From: Chloroflexota bacterium | GTDB taxonomy: Bacteria; Chloroflexota; Anaerolineae; Anaerolineales; Villigracilaceae | Length of the DNA: 64,000 bases | Direction: 5' to 3' | Assembly: GCA_016219545.1 (NCBI GenBank) | Contig: JACRMH010000053.1 | Coordinates: 1-64,000 of the forward strand | Part shown: positions 46,018-55,199 of the stretch, in pieces | How the letters are laid out: each line of letters opens with the position of its first letter | Position numbering within the stretch: the first letter of the stretch is position 1 | Notes under the pieces: generated by a model | The model's input: only the letters and a program-made list of their open reading frames with translations | What the model was told of the DNA's origin: nothing | The model's database searches: none | Made by a program: the position numbers and the translations under genes

Positions 46018-49000
46018 ATGAATAAGAGTTTGTTCAAAGTGTTTTCATCGATAACGATATTGGCTTTGATGCTCACGGCAGTGCCAATGCAGAGCGTGTT
46101 AGCTGCACCAACAGACTTGTTTTTTACAGAATATATCGAAGGCACAAGTAATAATAAAGCTCTCGAAATCTACAATGGCACCGGCGCACCGGTAAATCTA
46201 TCTACTGGTGCATATAATGTGCAAATGTTTTTCAACGGGAACCCCATCTCAACCTTGACGATCAACCTGACAGGCACAGTTGCCAGTGGCGATGTATTTG
46301 TACTGGCCCAATCAACCGCTAATGCGACTATTCTCGCGCAAGCCGACCAGACCAATGGATCGGGATGGTTCAACGGTGATGACGCGGTTGTTCTTCGCAA
46401 GGGATCTACCATCATTGATGTCATTGGTCAGATTGGGTTTGATCCTGGCGCGGAATGGGGATCAGGATTGACAAGCACCCAAGATAATACTTTGCAGCGT
46501 AAGGTAACTGTTGAGGCTGGCGACCCAATTGGTTCTGATGTTTTTGTTCCAGCCACTGAGTGGGACGGATTTGCCACCGACACATTTGGCGGTCTTGGCT
46601 GCCTGGGTACTGACTGTGCCCCAAATGTAGCCAGCACCGTCCCGAGCAATGGCGCGACTGAGGTCGCACGCACTGCGAATATGGTCATCAATTTTACCGA
46701 GGCAGTGAATGTCTCCGGTACCTGGTTTGACATTTCCTGCGCAACTAGTGGCGCGCATACAGCGTCTGTCTCTGGCGGTCCAATAAATTTCACCCTCAAT
46801 CCGGATGTCGATTTTGCCGCAAATGAACTTTGTACGGTCAACATCATAGCCAGCCAGATAACGGATCAGGATACTAATGATCCGCCAAACACCATGCCTG
46901 CCGACTTTACTTTCAGCGTCACTTCTGCTGATGTTCAGTTCTGCGGCGACCCTGCCACATTCATTCATGATGTTCAGGGCAGCAGTGCTTCCAGCCCGAT
47001 TGTTGGCAATGGCGTTTCGATCGAAGGCGTTGTGACCGCGGATTATCAGGGCACAGGTCAATTCAGTGGTTTTTACGTGCAGGAGGAAGGTGATGAAACG
47101 GATGCCGATCCCCTCACATCGGAAGGCGTATTCGTTTTCAACACATCCTTCCCTGTCAATACTGGCGACCAGGTGAGGGTACGCGGCACGGTCTCTGAGT
47201 TTGAAGGTCTGACCGAGATTAATGGTGTATCTTCATTGTTGCTGTGCTCAACAGGCAATATTCTGCCCCCTACTATAAATGTGAATTTGCCGGTTGCCAG
47301 CCTCGATGATTTCGAACGATATGAGAGCATGCTTGTTAATTTCCCCCAAGCACTGGTTATCTCTGAATATTTCAACTATGACCGTTTCGGCGAGATGGTG
47401 ATTGCCCTGCCCCTCGATGGCGAGACTCGCCCCTTCACCGGCACAGCGATTGATGAACCCGGCGCCCCTGCTTTGGCACGCGCTGAGGCAAACAGTTTGC
47501 GCCGCATCACACTTGACGATGGGCTGGGTACGCAAAACCCAGCCACGCTTCGCCATCCGAACGGCGACCCCTTCTCATTGACTAATCGCTTCCGCGGTGG
47601 TGACACAGTACAGAACACTGTCGGTGTTCTCACTTTTGGCTTTGGCTTGTACCGAATCCAGCCGACAGGGCCGGCAATTTATGTTGCGGCGAACCCGCGA
47701 CCGGCTGGGCCGGAACCGGTCGGTGGCAATCTGCGCGTCGCGGCGATGAACACACTCAACTTCTTCCTCACTCCCGATTATCCAACCGGCAATCCGCTTG
47801 ATAATACATGCGGACCCGCACAAAATGTTGAATGCCGCGGCGCTGACGGTGATCAGCCGCTTGAGTTCACACGACAGCGCGACAAACTTATCTCTGCGCT
47901 TGCAGGTTTGAACGGCGACATTATCGGTTTAAATGAGTTGGAAAACACAACCGGAGTCGAACCGCTTGGCGACCCAACCAACGGAGTTGTGGCGGGACTC
48001 AACGCGATGTTGGGCGCTGACACCTACGCCTTTATTGATACAGGCACGATCGGCACTGACGCGATCCGCGTGGGTATGATCTACAAACCCGGCAAAGTTG
48101 TACCTGTCGGTTCATTCCAAGTTCTTGATTCGAGTGATGACCCGCGCTTCATTGATACCAAGAGCCGCCCCGCATTGGCTCAAACTTTCCAGGATTTGAC
48201 AAACGGCGCAAGGTTTACCGTGGTTGTCAATCACCTTAAATCCAAAGGCTCATCCTGTAACGATGTCAGCGACCCGGATGCGGGGGATGGTCAGGGCAAT
48301 TGTAGTGGGACACGCACACTGGCTGCGCAAGCTTTAGTGGATTGGCTCGCAACAGACCCGACCGGCAGCGGTGACCCCGATTTCCTCATCATGGGCGATC
48401 TGAACTCGTATGCCATGGAAGATCCGATCGATGCGATCAAGGCTGGCGCTGATGATATTGCTGGTACAAGTGATGATTTCATCAATTTGATATCCAACTT
48501 CCAAGGCGCGTACGCCTACTCATACACATTTGATGGAGCGGCTGGCTACCTCGATCATTCTCTCGCCAACGCGAGCTTGTTCTCACAAGTGACCGGCGCT
48601 GCAGATTGGCATCTCAATTCCGATGAACCGGATGTGCTGGACTATGACACCAGCTTCAAGCCAGCCGCCCAGGATGCACTATATGAACCGAATGGATATC
48701 GATCCTCGGATCATGACTCAGTGGTAATTGGTCTTGATCCAGTCAACTACCCGCCCGAACTGGGTGCAATCTCTGTGTCTTCCAGCCTTGTTTCTGTTGG
48801 AACAACAATCAACACAAGTGTCACTTTCACTGACCCAGACAAACTGGATACACACACAGCCATCTGGGACTGGGGTGATGGAACAACTTCCACAGGCACA
48901 ATCACTGAAGCCAATGGATTGGGTTCAATTGCCAATTCACATGTATATTCCACAGCAGGTGTTTACACTGTCACTGTCACGGTGGATGATGGCTACGGCA

Positions 49001-49491
49001 ACATTGATCAAGCCGCATACGAATTTATCGTTGTGTATGATCCAAACGGCGGGTTCGTCACCGGCGGCGGTTGGATCAACTCACCCGCAGGTGCCTATAT
49101 TGCTGATCCTTTAGCCGTTGGCAAAGGCGAATTCGGCTTTGTCGCCAAATACAATAAGAACGGTGTACTAAGTAGCGAATCGGAATTCGAGTTGGAAGCA
49201 GGTCCTTTCCATTTCCACTCCTCCAATGCCCAATGGCTCACCCTCAACGGAGCCAATGCCCAGTTCCAGGGTACAGGCACAGTCGAAGGGAACACTCATC
49301 AATACGGGTTCTCAATCACTGTGATTGACGGTCAAGTTACGGGCGGTGGAGGCGTCGACAAATTCCGCCTGCGCATTTGGGATATGGATTATGGCAATGC
49401 CATTGTCTATGATAACCAGATAGGTGCGCCAGTTAATGCCAGCCCAACCACGCCGCTCGGCAAAGGCAGTATCGTTATCCATAAGCAATAG
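46018..49491 (+). CDS. Secreted ExeM/NucH-type endonuclease with LTD, Ig-like and PKD domains
   Basis: The 1157-residue protein has a signal peptide (cleavage near VLAA-PTD, residue 30), a lamin-tail domain (about 32-175), a SbsA-like Ig domain (about 200-300) and an OB-like segment (about 305-420). Next come an endonuclease/exonuclease/phosphatase domain (about 570-900; NELENTTG, VVNHLKSKGSSC, LIMGDLNSYAMEDP, SSDHDSVV) and a PKD domain (about 910-1000). A GGGWINSPAGAY tail module ends it. It likely degrades extracellular DNA. AAGGAG precedes 46018. Confidence 0.88.
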   Translation: MNKSLFKVFSSITILALMLTAVPMQSVLAAPTDLFFTEYIEGTSNNKALEIYNGTGAPVNLSTGAYNVQMFFNGNPISTLTINLTGTVASGDVFVLAQSTANATILAQADQTNGSGWFNGDDAVVLRKGSTIIDVIGQIGFDPGAEWGSGLTSTQDNTLQRKVTVEAGDPIGSDVFVPATEWDGFATDTFGGLGCLGTDCAPNVASTVPSNGATEVARTANMVINFTEAVNVSGTWFDISCATSGAHTASVSGGPINFTLNPDVDFAANELCTVNIIASQITDQDTNDPPNTMPADFTFSVTSADVQFCGDPATFIHDVQGSSASSPIVGNGVSIEGVVTADYQGTGQFSGFYVQEEGDETDADPLTSEGVFVFNTSFPVNTGDQVRVRGTVSEFEGLTEINGVSSLLLCSTGNILPPTINVNLPVASLDDFERYESMLVNFPQALVISEYFNYDRFGEMVIALPLDGETRPFTGTAIDEPGAPALARAEANSLRRITLDDGLGTQNPATLRHPNGDPFSLTNRFRGGDTVQNTVGVLTFGFGLYRIQPTGPAIYVAANPRPAGPEPVGGNLRVAAMNTLNFFLTPDYPTGNPLDNTCGPAQNVECRGADGDQPLEFTRQRDKLISALAGLNGDIIGLNELENTTGVEPLGDPTNGVVAGLNAMLGADTYAFIDTGTIGTDAIRVGMIYKPGKVVPVGSFQVLDSSDDPRFIDTKSRPALAQTFQDLTNGARFTVVVNHLKSKGSSCNDVSDPDAGDGQGNCSGTRTLAAQALVDWLATDPTGSGDPDFLIMGDLNSYAMEDPIDAIKAGADDIAGTSDDFINLISNFQGAYAYSYTFDGAAGYLDHSLANASLFSQVTGAADWHLNSDEPDVLDYDTSFKPAAQDALYEPNGYRSSDHDSVVIGLDPVNYPPELGAISVSSSLVSVGTTINTSVTFTDPDKLDTHTAIWDWGDGTTSTGTITEANGLGSIANSHVYSTAGVYTVTVTVDDGYGNIDQAAYEFIVVYDPNGGFVTGGGWINSPAGAYIADPLAVGKGEFGFVAKYNKNGVLSSESEFELEAGPFHFHSSNAQWLTLNGANAQFQGTGTVEGNTHQYGFSITVIDGQVTGGGGVDKFRLRIWDMDYGNAIVYDNQIGAPVNASPTTPLGKGSIVIHKQ

Positions 49492-49587
49492 CATAGTAAA
49501 TAAAAATGGAAGGATATGCCAGCTGCAACGGTCACAGTACCGCACGATAAAAGGCATTAACCAACCTCATATCCCCACTTTTACAAA

Positions 49588-49620
49588 ACGAGGCCTGCCC
49601 AAAACGGGCCTCGTAATTTT
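49588..49620 (+). terminator. Intrinsic terminator after the nuclease
   Basis: ACGAGGCC (49588-49595) and GGCCTCGT (49607-49614), then AATTTTT. It lies about 100 bases after the stop. Confidence 0.8.
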
Positions 49621-49702
49621 TCAAGTAAGATTGAAAATGAATATAACCCTCATAACAAAGTCATTTGTTGACCTTTCATAAATCATCGTCTGAACTCCGC
49701 TC

Positions 49703-49852
49703 ATGCTTGCTCAAGTATTTTCCTGCACTGTCATTGGCCTTAAAGGCGTAGTCATTGAAGTGGAAACAGATTACACATATGACCTGCCGGGCAGGCCATT
49801 AATAGGGCTTCCTGATACGGCGGTCCAAGAAAGCCGCGACAGGGTCCGTTGA
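49703..49852 (+). pseudogene. YifB/ComM-family Mg-chelatase gene, 5' fragment
   Basis: It encodes MLAQVFSCTVIGLKGVVIEV and GLPDTAVQESRDRVR, the exact N terminus of YifB/ComM proteins, then stops after 49 codons. The full family is about 500 residues, so this is a remnant. The 160 bases downstream show no recognisable continuation. Confidence 0.8.
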
Positions 49853-50018
49853 CCAAATCCCCCGCGCGATTGGCCGCATGGACAACAACAAAAAGCGTGG
49901 GTCAGGAGGCCAGCGTCTGTAAACTCCCTCCCGCATGGATTCTCGCTCAAGCAAACGATGTCCTTAGATAAATTGACGACTGCCTGGTTAAAAGTTAGTC
50001 TCTCAACATTACGTGCTT

Positions 50019-50204
50019 TTAATCATTCTTTGAAAGCCGCTGAATTCTTTGTTGTTGTTTAATAATGACAACAATAAGTAAGATCGTCAGTATTGGCCAA
50101 ATGATGACAAAGACCCAGACGTTAATTTCTTTATACGTAATGCTAAATACGTTTGCCCAATATATCAAAACATTCACACACCAGTCGAATATCTGATCCA
50201 TCAT
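50019..50204 (-). CDS. Hypothetical small membrane protein
   Basis: The 61-residue protein has an amphipathic start (MMDQIFDWCVNVLIYWANVF), then one strong membrane helix (about 30-50) and a basic KQQQRIQRLSK tail. GGAGG is six bases upstream of the ATG at 50204, which is why it is preferred over 50225. No function can be assigned. Confidence 0.6.
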   Translation of the reverse strand: MMDQIFDWCVNVLIYWANVFSITYKEINVWVFVIIWPILTILLIVVIIKQQQRIQRLSKND

Positions 50205-50249
50205 TTGCTTCCTCCATTTATTCATTATGTGGCATTCGCTTGTGGACCG

Positions 50250-50470
50250 GATTTTATAGTGAATGGACTTTCAAAGTCTCTCTTTGTCTCTCAAGTTTGG
50301 ACACTCTCGCCATATCAGGATTTCTCATTGTGCAATGATGGACCGTATGCCAGCACATCCATGTTCCAGCGTTTGAGCATGGGCATGGACTGTTCCATCA
50401 CCAGTTGATGAAACTTGTCGAGGCTCGCAGGTTTCAAGGTATATGAACGAAATTCGACCAGGTGCTTCAT
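50250..50470 (-). pseudogene. NIPSNAP-family gene remnant
   Basis: From the ATG at 50470 the minus strand reads MKHLVEFRSYTLKPASLDKF and then VLAYGPSLHNEKS before a stop at 50315. Shortly after, in another frame, YMARVSKLERQRETL resembles the next part of NIPSNAP proteins. A frameshift and 3' loss are the simplest reading. Confidence 0.65.
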
Positions 50471-50605
50471 CTTTTACCATCGCTCCTTTTTTATACTTCT
50501 CCATAAGATTACCCCTTGTCAGTTTCAGTCAAAATTCAACCACCTCAATATCCAAGAGTAAAGTAAAATCTTCAAAGGTAAGATAATATATTTCCCGAGA
50601 TGCCT

Positions 50606-50735
50606 ATGAAATCATATCGCAAAGAACTTTGGTTCAACCTCCCGGCCCGCCGCGGCTTTATAAACATTACTGTGCAAGTTGAAGAATGCCTGCGTGAAAG
50701 CGGCATTCAAGAGGGATTGATTCTTGTGAATGTAA
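50606..50735 (+). pseudogene. YjbQ-family gene, 5' fragment, copy 2 (integration site)
   Basis: It encodes [21 protein letters not shown] and [17 protein letters not shown], then leaves homology at about 50733, where family members continue with an A-M-H-T-type strand. The frame runs on to a stop at 50791 in foreign DNA. The breakpoint coincides with the 3' end of the opposing recombinase gene, so this is read as a disrupted target site. Confidence 0.8.
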
Positions 50736-52331
50736 GCCAGTCACAATTCCAGATCTCGGGGCGATTGGTAATTTGCGGATCTCGCCGGTAATTTGTCCTG
50801 CCAAGCAATCTATCCTGAAACTTCTTTGATTGATCTCCACCTTCACTTTCAGCAATTCAATATTGCGCCTCTTTGTCTGAAAGTCTGCATTTTCAATTCC
50901 TACAAAAACGTCCTGGGCAAACTCAACTAATTCCTGAATAGCACCATCTGTCAATCGGACAATGCTCAATTCAGACTTCAGGATCTCGCGCCTCTGGCAT
51001 AAAGCATCGTATCTCAAATTAACTTCGTTCATGTTCTGCTCAAGGCTTTTCGCCACCAGCCCACTTGCGCGACGGAGTCCCTGACCTATTTCATGGGCAT
51101 CTAATTCTGTTTGAATAATCATTGCCTCAACCGCGCTCAATTCTTCTGCTTTAGGATCTAAAGCAGCCAATTCCTCTTGCTGAGCAATTCGCAAATGTTC
51201 CTCCAGAGTTTCGAGGTTAGCAAATAAGCTGACGATACTCTCCCACACATCCGGTTCAATCGCATCTGCACGAACAGAGCGAGCTTTACAAGTTCGTTCC
51301 TCCAAACGTGAATGGTGATTATTCCGCCAAGTGCATGTGTAATACTGGTGATTGCTAAAAAACTCTCCACTCATCGCGCTCCCACAGACACACCGAACAA
51401 GACCACTTAACAAGTAATCATGTTTTGCATTACGCTTCGAAAGCTGTTTATTCAGTATCCTTAATTCTTGTGCCTTTTCCCAATCTTTTCTTTCAATAAG
51501 AGCGGGAACCTCTATCTCGACCCATTCTTCCTTTGGACGCCTTATTCTCGTCGAACCAATACGAACGCCAAAGCGCCAAATACCTGCGTAGGTCTCGCTT
51601 GAAATAATATCGAGAATTGCATTAGGGTGCCACATACCAGCTTTCCGCTTGCGGTGATACCCAATGTTTGTTTCTCCTGGAGTTGGAATTTGCATCTCAG
51701 ACAACCGAGCAGCTATCTTCCCCGCTGAAAGTCGTTGACCAGTTTCGTCCCCTAATATGTACCACTGAAAAATCAAGTGTACAATTTGCGCCTCTTCTTC
51801 CAGGGGCTCAAAATTAGACGACTTACCATTTTCGTCACGGACATGGTCATATCCAAATGGCGCCCGCGGACCTACCACACGTCCGGCTAATGCCTTGGCT
51901 CTTTTCCCTCTCATGGTACGCTCTCGAATTTTTTTTCGTTCATCGCTGCCTTGCCACCCTTTTATGACAAGAACGATATCCAACTCACTTTCAATCTTTC
52001 CAACATCAAGAGCATATATTTCTATACCTACGCGAAGCCAATTTCGCACCGTCGTCAAGAGATCCACAATATCACGTGATAACCGATCCACTTGATGAAC
52101 AACGACAGCATCTACTTCACGCAATTTAATCATTTCCGTCAATCGTTTTCCTTGCGGGCGTTCTGTAACCGGGATCGCACCGCTATTATCCTCACGAAAC
52201 TCAGCAACCACAGAATAGCCAAATTGGACGATATACTGCCGGCAACCATCCAACTGGCTGGGCAGACTATATCCCTTATCCGCTTGGTCATCGGTTGACA
52301 CACGTGCATAAATTGCTACTTTTTTAGTCAT
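50667..52331 (-). CDS. Large serine recombinase
   Basis: The 554-residue protein has a resolvase domain with catalytic S12 in YARVSTDDQ, a recombinase domain and a zinc ribbon ([12 protein letters not shown]...[19 protein letters not shown]). Coiled-coil helices end it. Large serine recombinases integrate and excise elements at specific att sites. The last ~20 residues ([21 protein letters not shown] region) are encoded antisense to the yjbQ fragment, so the C terminus depends on the integration target. Confident family call; activity unknown. Confidence 0.95.
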   Translation of the reverse strand: MTKKVAIYARVSTDDQADKGYSLPSQLDGCRQYIVQFGYSVVAEFREDNSGAIPVTERPQGKRLTEMIKLREVDAVVVHQVDRLSRDIVDLLTTVRNWLRVGIEIYALDVGKIESELDIVLVIKGWQGSDERKKIRERTMRGKRAKALAGRVVGPRAPFGYDHVRDENGKSSNFEPLEEEAQIVHLIFQWYILGDETGQRLSAGKIAARLSEMQIPTPGETNIGYHRKRKAGMWHPNAILDIISSETYAGIWRFGVRIGSTRIRRPKEEWVEIEVPALIERKDWEKAQELRILNKQLSKRNAKHDYLLSGLVRCVCGSAMSGEFFSNHQYYTCTWRNNHHSRLEERTCKARSVRADAIEPDVWESIVSLFANLETLEEHLRIAQQEELAALDPKAEELSAVEAMIIQTELDAHEIGQGLRRASGLVAKSLEQNMNEVNLRYDALCQRREILKSELSIVRLTDGAIQELVEFAQDVFVGIENADFQTKRRNIELLKVKVEINQRSFRIDCLAGQITGEIRKLPIAPRSGIVTGLHSQESIPLECRFHAGILQLAQ

Positions 52332-52732
52332 TGTAATGCTCCATTTATATTGTCAAATTCGGTATGCGCCTGCGAGTGATTTAGGGTTTTAGGAAAGCAG
52401 GGATTTGCCGGCTCCATCCCCACTCATGGGATCAACCTTCCCTTGATGCAGATTCTGCTATCTCATCGAATAATGCTGAGCCAAGGAGAAAACGATGTTC
52501 TTCCAAGGTCACATTCAATTTTTTGGCGATATCAAACAAAGTCACTCTGACCGAACAGTTTGGTTCAGAGGATTTTTGTCGGTGGCAACCAATTTACAAA
52601 CCACTCGAATGTTATGCAAGGCATTAATCATTTAAAAATGCACAAAGTAGATTTGTTGATTTGAAGTCTGTAGTGCAATATTTGTGTTCATATTCATTCC
52701 TTCTGAGGCGTCCCACATTTCCGGCTAAAGCA
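52332..52732. other. Mostly non-coding stretch with a possible HTH remnant
   Basis: The minus strand at 52432-52545 could encode a 37-residue peptide, TLFDIAKKLNVTLEEHRFLLGSA, which looks like part of a regulator. It lacks a good ribosome site and is short, so I treat it as a remnant. Nothing else convincing is seen. Confidence 0.35.
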
Positions 52733-52764
52733 AAACGCCCCGATGAAATCCCATCAGGGCGTTT
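52733..52764. terminator. Hairpin with AAACGCCC/GGGCGTTT arms
   Basis: AAACGCCC (52733-52740) and GGGCGTTT (52757-52764), with inner GATG/CATC. It is terminator-like in either direction and lies between the recombinase and the excisionase-like gene. Confidence 0.6.
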
Positions 52765-52819
52765 ACAGAGGCTATAATAACAAATAGCCCACTTACCGCA
52801 GATTCGATGGGTTGGGTCA

Positions 52820-52853
52820 GGGCGTGCATCGTGTTGCCACACTTTGCACGCCC
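52820..52853. repeat. Nested inverted repeat GGGCGTGCA...TGCACGCCC
   Basis: Nine-base outer arms and inner GTGT/ACAC form an extended hairpin immediately left of the 50-bp palindrome. Confidence 0.7.
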
Positions 52854-52854
52854 G

Positions 52855-52904
52855 TTACTTGCACATAATACATTGTATAATTACAATGTATTATGTGCAA
52901 GTAA
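52855..52904. repeat. 50-bp perfect palindrome (23-bp arms, 4-base centre)
   Basis: Arms TTACTTGCACATAATACATT... (52855-52877) and its exact complement (52882-52904) around TAAT. It is AT-rich, without a T-tract next to it. Next to an excisionase-like gene and a recombinase, it may be a recombination, transfer or replication site, or a strong operator. Confidence 0.9.
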
Positions 52905-52927
52905 AAGACCACATTATTCATGGTTTG

Positions 52928-53146
52928 TTATTTTGGTCCGTGCCGCCTGTCTGCAGACTTCTCGGCGATCTTCAAATATGTCAACAAAGCAGATTTGTTT
53001 ACCGCCCAAACAGGTCCAAACTTGCGGGCGGCAATTTTCCCCTCTCGAATCAGAATTCGCAAATATTCGGCATGATAGCCGGTCAATTTTGCCGCTTCCT
53101 GGACAGTCAACCAGTCATCACCGCTTTTGGACAATTCAATGCTCAT
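52928..53146 (-). CDS. Excisionase-like helix-turn-helix protein
   Basis: The 72-residue protein has a MerR/excisionase-type HTH (DDWLTVQEAAKLTGYHAEYLRILIREGKIAARKFGPVWAVNKSALLTYL). Such proteins guide recombinase direction or regulate element genes. The ATG at 53146 is chosen because the upstream extension runs into hydrophobic non-family sequence. It is transcribed toward the recombinase, with the large palindrome just downstream. Confidence 0.75.
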   Translation of the reverse strand: MSIELSKSGDDWLTVQEAAKLTGYHAEYLRILIREGKIAARKFGPVWAVNKSALLTYLKIAEKSADRRHGPK

Positions 53147-53235
53147 AAACAGAATTATACACGCCGCAAACACCCTATTCAATTGTAAATGTTCCATCAT
53201 TCAAGTGCATTTTGAATCGCTCAATGATCACCTAC

Positions 53236-53433
53236 CTAGCCTATACACTCTTGGCTTGACCCCTTATCGTTGAAGGACAGCGCCTCTTTTGTAACTTTCC
53301 GATCATCCAAAGACACAGGTTTGGCAAGCATTTTTTGGATTCGGACCTTACGACCATACTGAGCAAATAACCGCAGGCACTGAACAAGTGCTTTATCCAG
53401 TAATTCATTTTTGGATTCAATAGTAGTGTTCAA
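53236..53433 (-). CDS. Hypothetical small protein
   Basis: This is a 65-residue frame with a TTG start, GGGAG about 11 bases upstream, and a basic helical body (LLDKALVQCLRLFAQYGRKVRIQKML). No family is recognised. It is in line with the HTH gene and may be part of the same short operon. Codon use is plausible but evidence is thin. Confidence 0.35.
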   Translation of the reverse strand: MNTTIESKNELLDKALVQCLRLFAQYGRKVRIQKMLAKPVSLDDRKVTKEALSFNDKGSSQECIG

Positions 53434-53615
53434 GTCAATTATTCTCCCAATTGCGATGCACTGAGCTTTTTTGTATTATGTGTTTTCAGGCAAACAGGGA
53501 CTGCATCCATTGGTCTACAGCTGGTTATTCTTTTGAATTCATTTGTATTTTTGAGAGCCATGATGATTTTCTACTCCTTAACATATAATTTAAACAACTT
53601 CCCCAGTTTTACAGG

Positions 53616-53864
53616 ATGGGAGTCAAGTATGAGTCCAGTTTGATCTCCATTTTGATTATAGGAATTCAGGGGGTTATTTATTCGATGAGTGGATCAGCCA
53701 AATATGAAGCCGAAGTTCAAATGAACCGTGGCTTCATGAATACGATTTTTGATGTTTATTTTGCTTCCCCCATATCCTTGGACCATTTCGTCCAGGCACC
53801 CATGAACAATCAACCTCCCAAAATTGTGTTTACCATCTTGTCAGACAAGTTCGATTTGAAATAA
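53616..53864 (+). CDS. Hypothetical protein, one membrane helix
   Basis: This 82-residue frame has a hydrophobic segment near residues 8-25, then a mixed region with DVYFASPISLDHFV. No family is recognised and no good ribosome site is seen. It lies just upstream of another membrane protein gene in the same direction. Confidence 0.35.
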   Translation: MGVKYESSLISILIIGIQGVIYSMSGSAKYEAEVQMNRGFMNTIFDVYFASPISLDHFVQAPMNNQPPKIVFTILSDKFDLK

Positions 53865-53898
53865 GAAAAATTACCCGTGTTATGATTTTTTTGGTAAA

Positions 53899-54579
53899 AT
53901 GGCGACCGTGAAAATTTCGACCTTTTTGCGAAATCAAAAACACGACCCGATTAAAAGAACAATTTTGATGACATTGCTCATGATCGAAGTCGTAATTATA
54001 TTCCTGGATATCAGCTGGTCTTACTACAGCTTCAAATCAGGAATCGGAACCAGATTGGCCCAGGTAGCCATCGCCTATCATTTAGTTCTTTTACTGGGGT
54101 TGGTAGCAACGGGAGTTGGATTGGGATTTTGGGTGGACCGGATGATCCGGCAGAAGAGATCCGTTTTCCATTCTCCACCCAAAGACGGCTGGACGGAAGC
54201 GATCATGAATCTGTGGGGCTATGAATTGAAGAATGAGAAAGAGGCAACATCAGGAACGGACTCTGAACCCGATTTCATTCCTTGCCCACTTGAATCTTTC
54301 GTACTTCTGGACCTGCCAGCCCGCCGCGGACGGAAACCCACTTTTACATTGGAGCGCTGGCTGCCGATTGCCGTCAAATGGGAAAATCGTGACCCGATGC
54401 GGGACGCCTTTACTCTGGGGGAATTGATCTCCGAACATCTTGGAACAAACTCGGATGGTTCCCCGATCGTCTCGGAACAAACCTATTACGGGACCTGGCG
54501 TCCGCGCGCGATCGCGGAAATTCATCGCCGAGCAAAATCCAAAAAACAAACTATTCTCCCCAAAAGCGAAAACGCGTAA
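53899..54579 (+). CDS. Hypothetical two-helix membrane protein with soluble C terminus
   Basis: The 226-residue protein has two membrane helices (about 22-45 and 55-80), then a soluble domain with RGRKPTFTLERWLPIAVKWENRD and TFTLGELISEHLG. The latter looks like a DNA- or nucleotide-handling helical module, but I cannot name it. It ends in a basic tail. It is probably element-encoded. No clear promoter or ribosome site decides the start. Confidence 0.55.
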   Translation: MATVKISTFLRNQKHDPIKRTILMTLLMIEVVIIFLDISWSYYSFKSGIGTRLAQVAIAYHLVLLLGLVATGVGLGFWVDRMIRQKRSVFHSPPKDGWTEAIMNLWGYELKNEKEATSGTDSEPDFIPCPLESFVLLDLPARRGRKPTFTLERWLPIAVKWENRDPMRDAFTLGELISEHLGTNSDGSPIVSEQTYYGTWRPRAIAEIHRRAKSKKQTILPKSENA

Positions 54580-54815
54580 TTTCAATTCCACAAGGGCGGA
54601 ATATAAAACCTGCAAGTGAAGGTTATCCAAAGCAAACCAGGTGGAATGAGAGGTTTCATTTCCAATCCATTCACAAAGTTGATATAAATTCAATTCACGC
54701 CACACTCATGTCGGGGAATGTATTTCAGTTTGTGTTGAATTGCAGAATCAGGGGCTTTGAATTTCCATAGAATTCCTTTAATTCAAATCACAAACTATCT
54801 TGACTCACGCCTGAT

Positions 54816-54846
54816 AAAAGAGCCGTCGTTACGGCTCTTTTATCTT
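54816..54846 (+). terminator. Intrinsic terminator before the ParA region
   Basis: AAAAGAGCCGT and ACGGCTCTTTT (54816-54826, 54831-54841) with a CGTT loop and a following T-rich stretch. It ends the upstream unit 25 bases before the next start. Confidence 0.88.
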
Positions 54847-54866
54847 TCATTCTCAACGAGGTGAAC

Positions 54867-55082
54867 ATGGCAAAAGTAATCATCTATCTACGGGAGCACG
54901 AGATCACAGCCTTGAACGATCTGGCACAGCGTGAATATCGCGCACCCAAGGCGCAAGCTGCACTGATCGTACGCAAGGAACTTGAAAGGCTCGGCATGAT
55001 CGCGAGTGAACAGTCTTCCCATTCCAATCAAACCGCCGCCTTATCAGAAGATGGGAGCAAACCAGGTGTGACCAGTGGTTGA
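54867..55082 (+). CDS. Small RHH-like hypothetical protein
   Basis: This 71-residue protein starts with a strand-helix-helix pattern (KVIIYLREHEITALNDLAQREYRAPKAQAALIVRKELERLG), like ribbon-helix-helix regulators. A polar, probably disordered tail follows. GAGG lies before the ATG at 54867. It is first in the ParA operon, where such proteins often act as regulators. Confidence 0.6.
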   Translation: MAKVIIYLREHEITALNDLAQREYRAPKAQAALIVRKELERLGMIASEQSSHSNQTAALSEDGSKPGVTSG

Positions 55083-55083
55083 C

Positions 55084-55167
55084 ATGCTTTTTGGAATTCT
55101 GGTCGGTTTGGCAAACTTCTTTGTTCCCATCGGACTCGGATTGGTGATTTTTCTCCTGTTGGTCTGA
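55084..55167 (+). CDS. 27-residue single-helix peptide
   Basis: The short frame MLFGILVGLANFFVPIGLGL... is almost entirely a membrane helix. It begins one base after the RHH-like stop and ends 32 bases before parA. It may be a small membrane peptide or chance; there is no ribosome site beyond coupling to the previous gene. Confidence 0.4.
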   Translation: MLFGILVGLANFFVPIGLGLVIFLLLV

Positions 55168-55199
55168 ATCCCAAATCATTGATTCAAGGAATCTTTTTT

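Noticed and set aside
52624..52842. 72-residue minus-strand open frame
   Set aside because: It spans two hairpins, has no ribosome site and no recognisable pattern; treated as chance.
53236..53433. Toxin-antitoxin pair with the neighbouring small frames
   Set aside because: No toxin or antitoxin family pattern is visible in these short proteins.
54299..54340. LPARRG motif and CAGCCCGCCGCGG shared with the yjbQ fragments
   Set aside because: Only 13 bases match and the surrounding protein is unrelated, so it is probably coincidence and not a third yjbQ copy.
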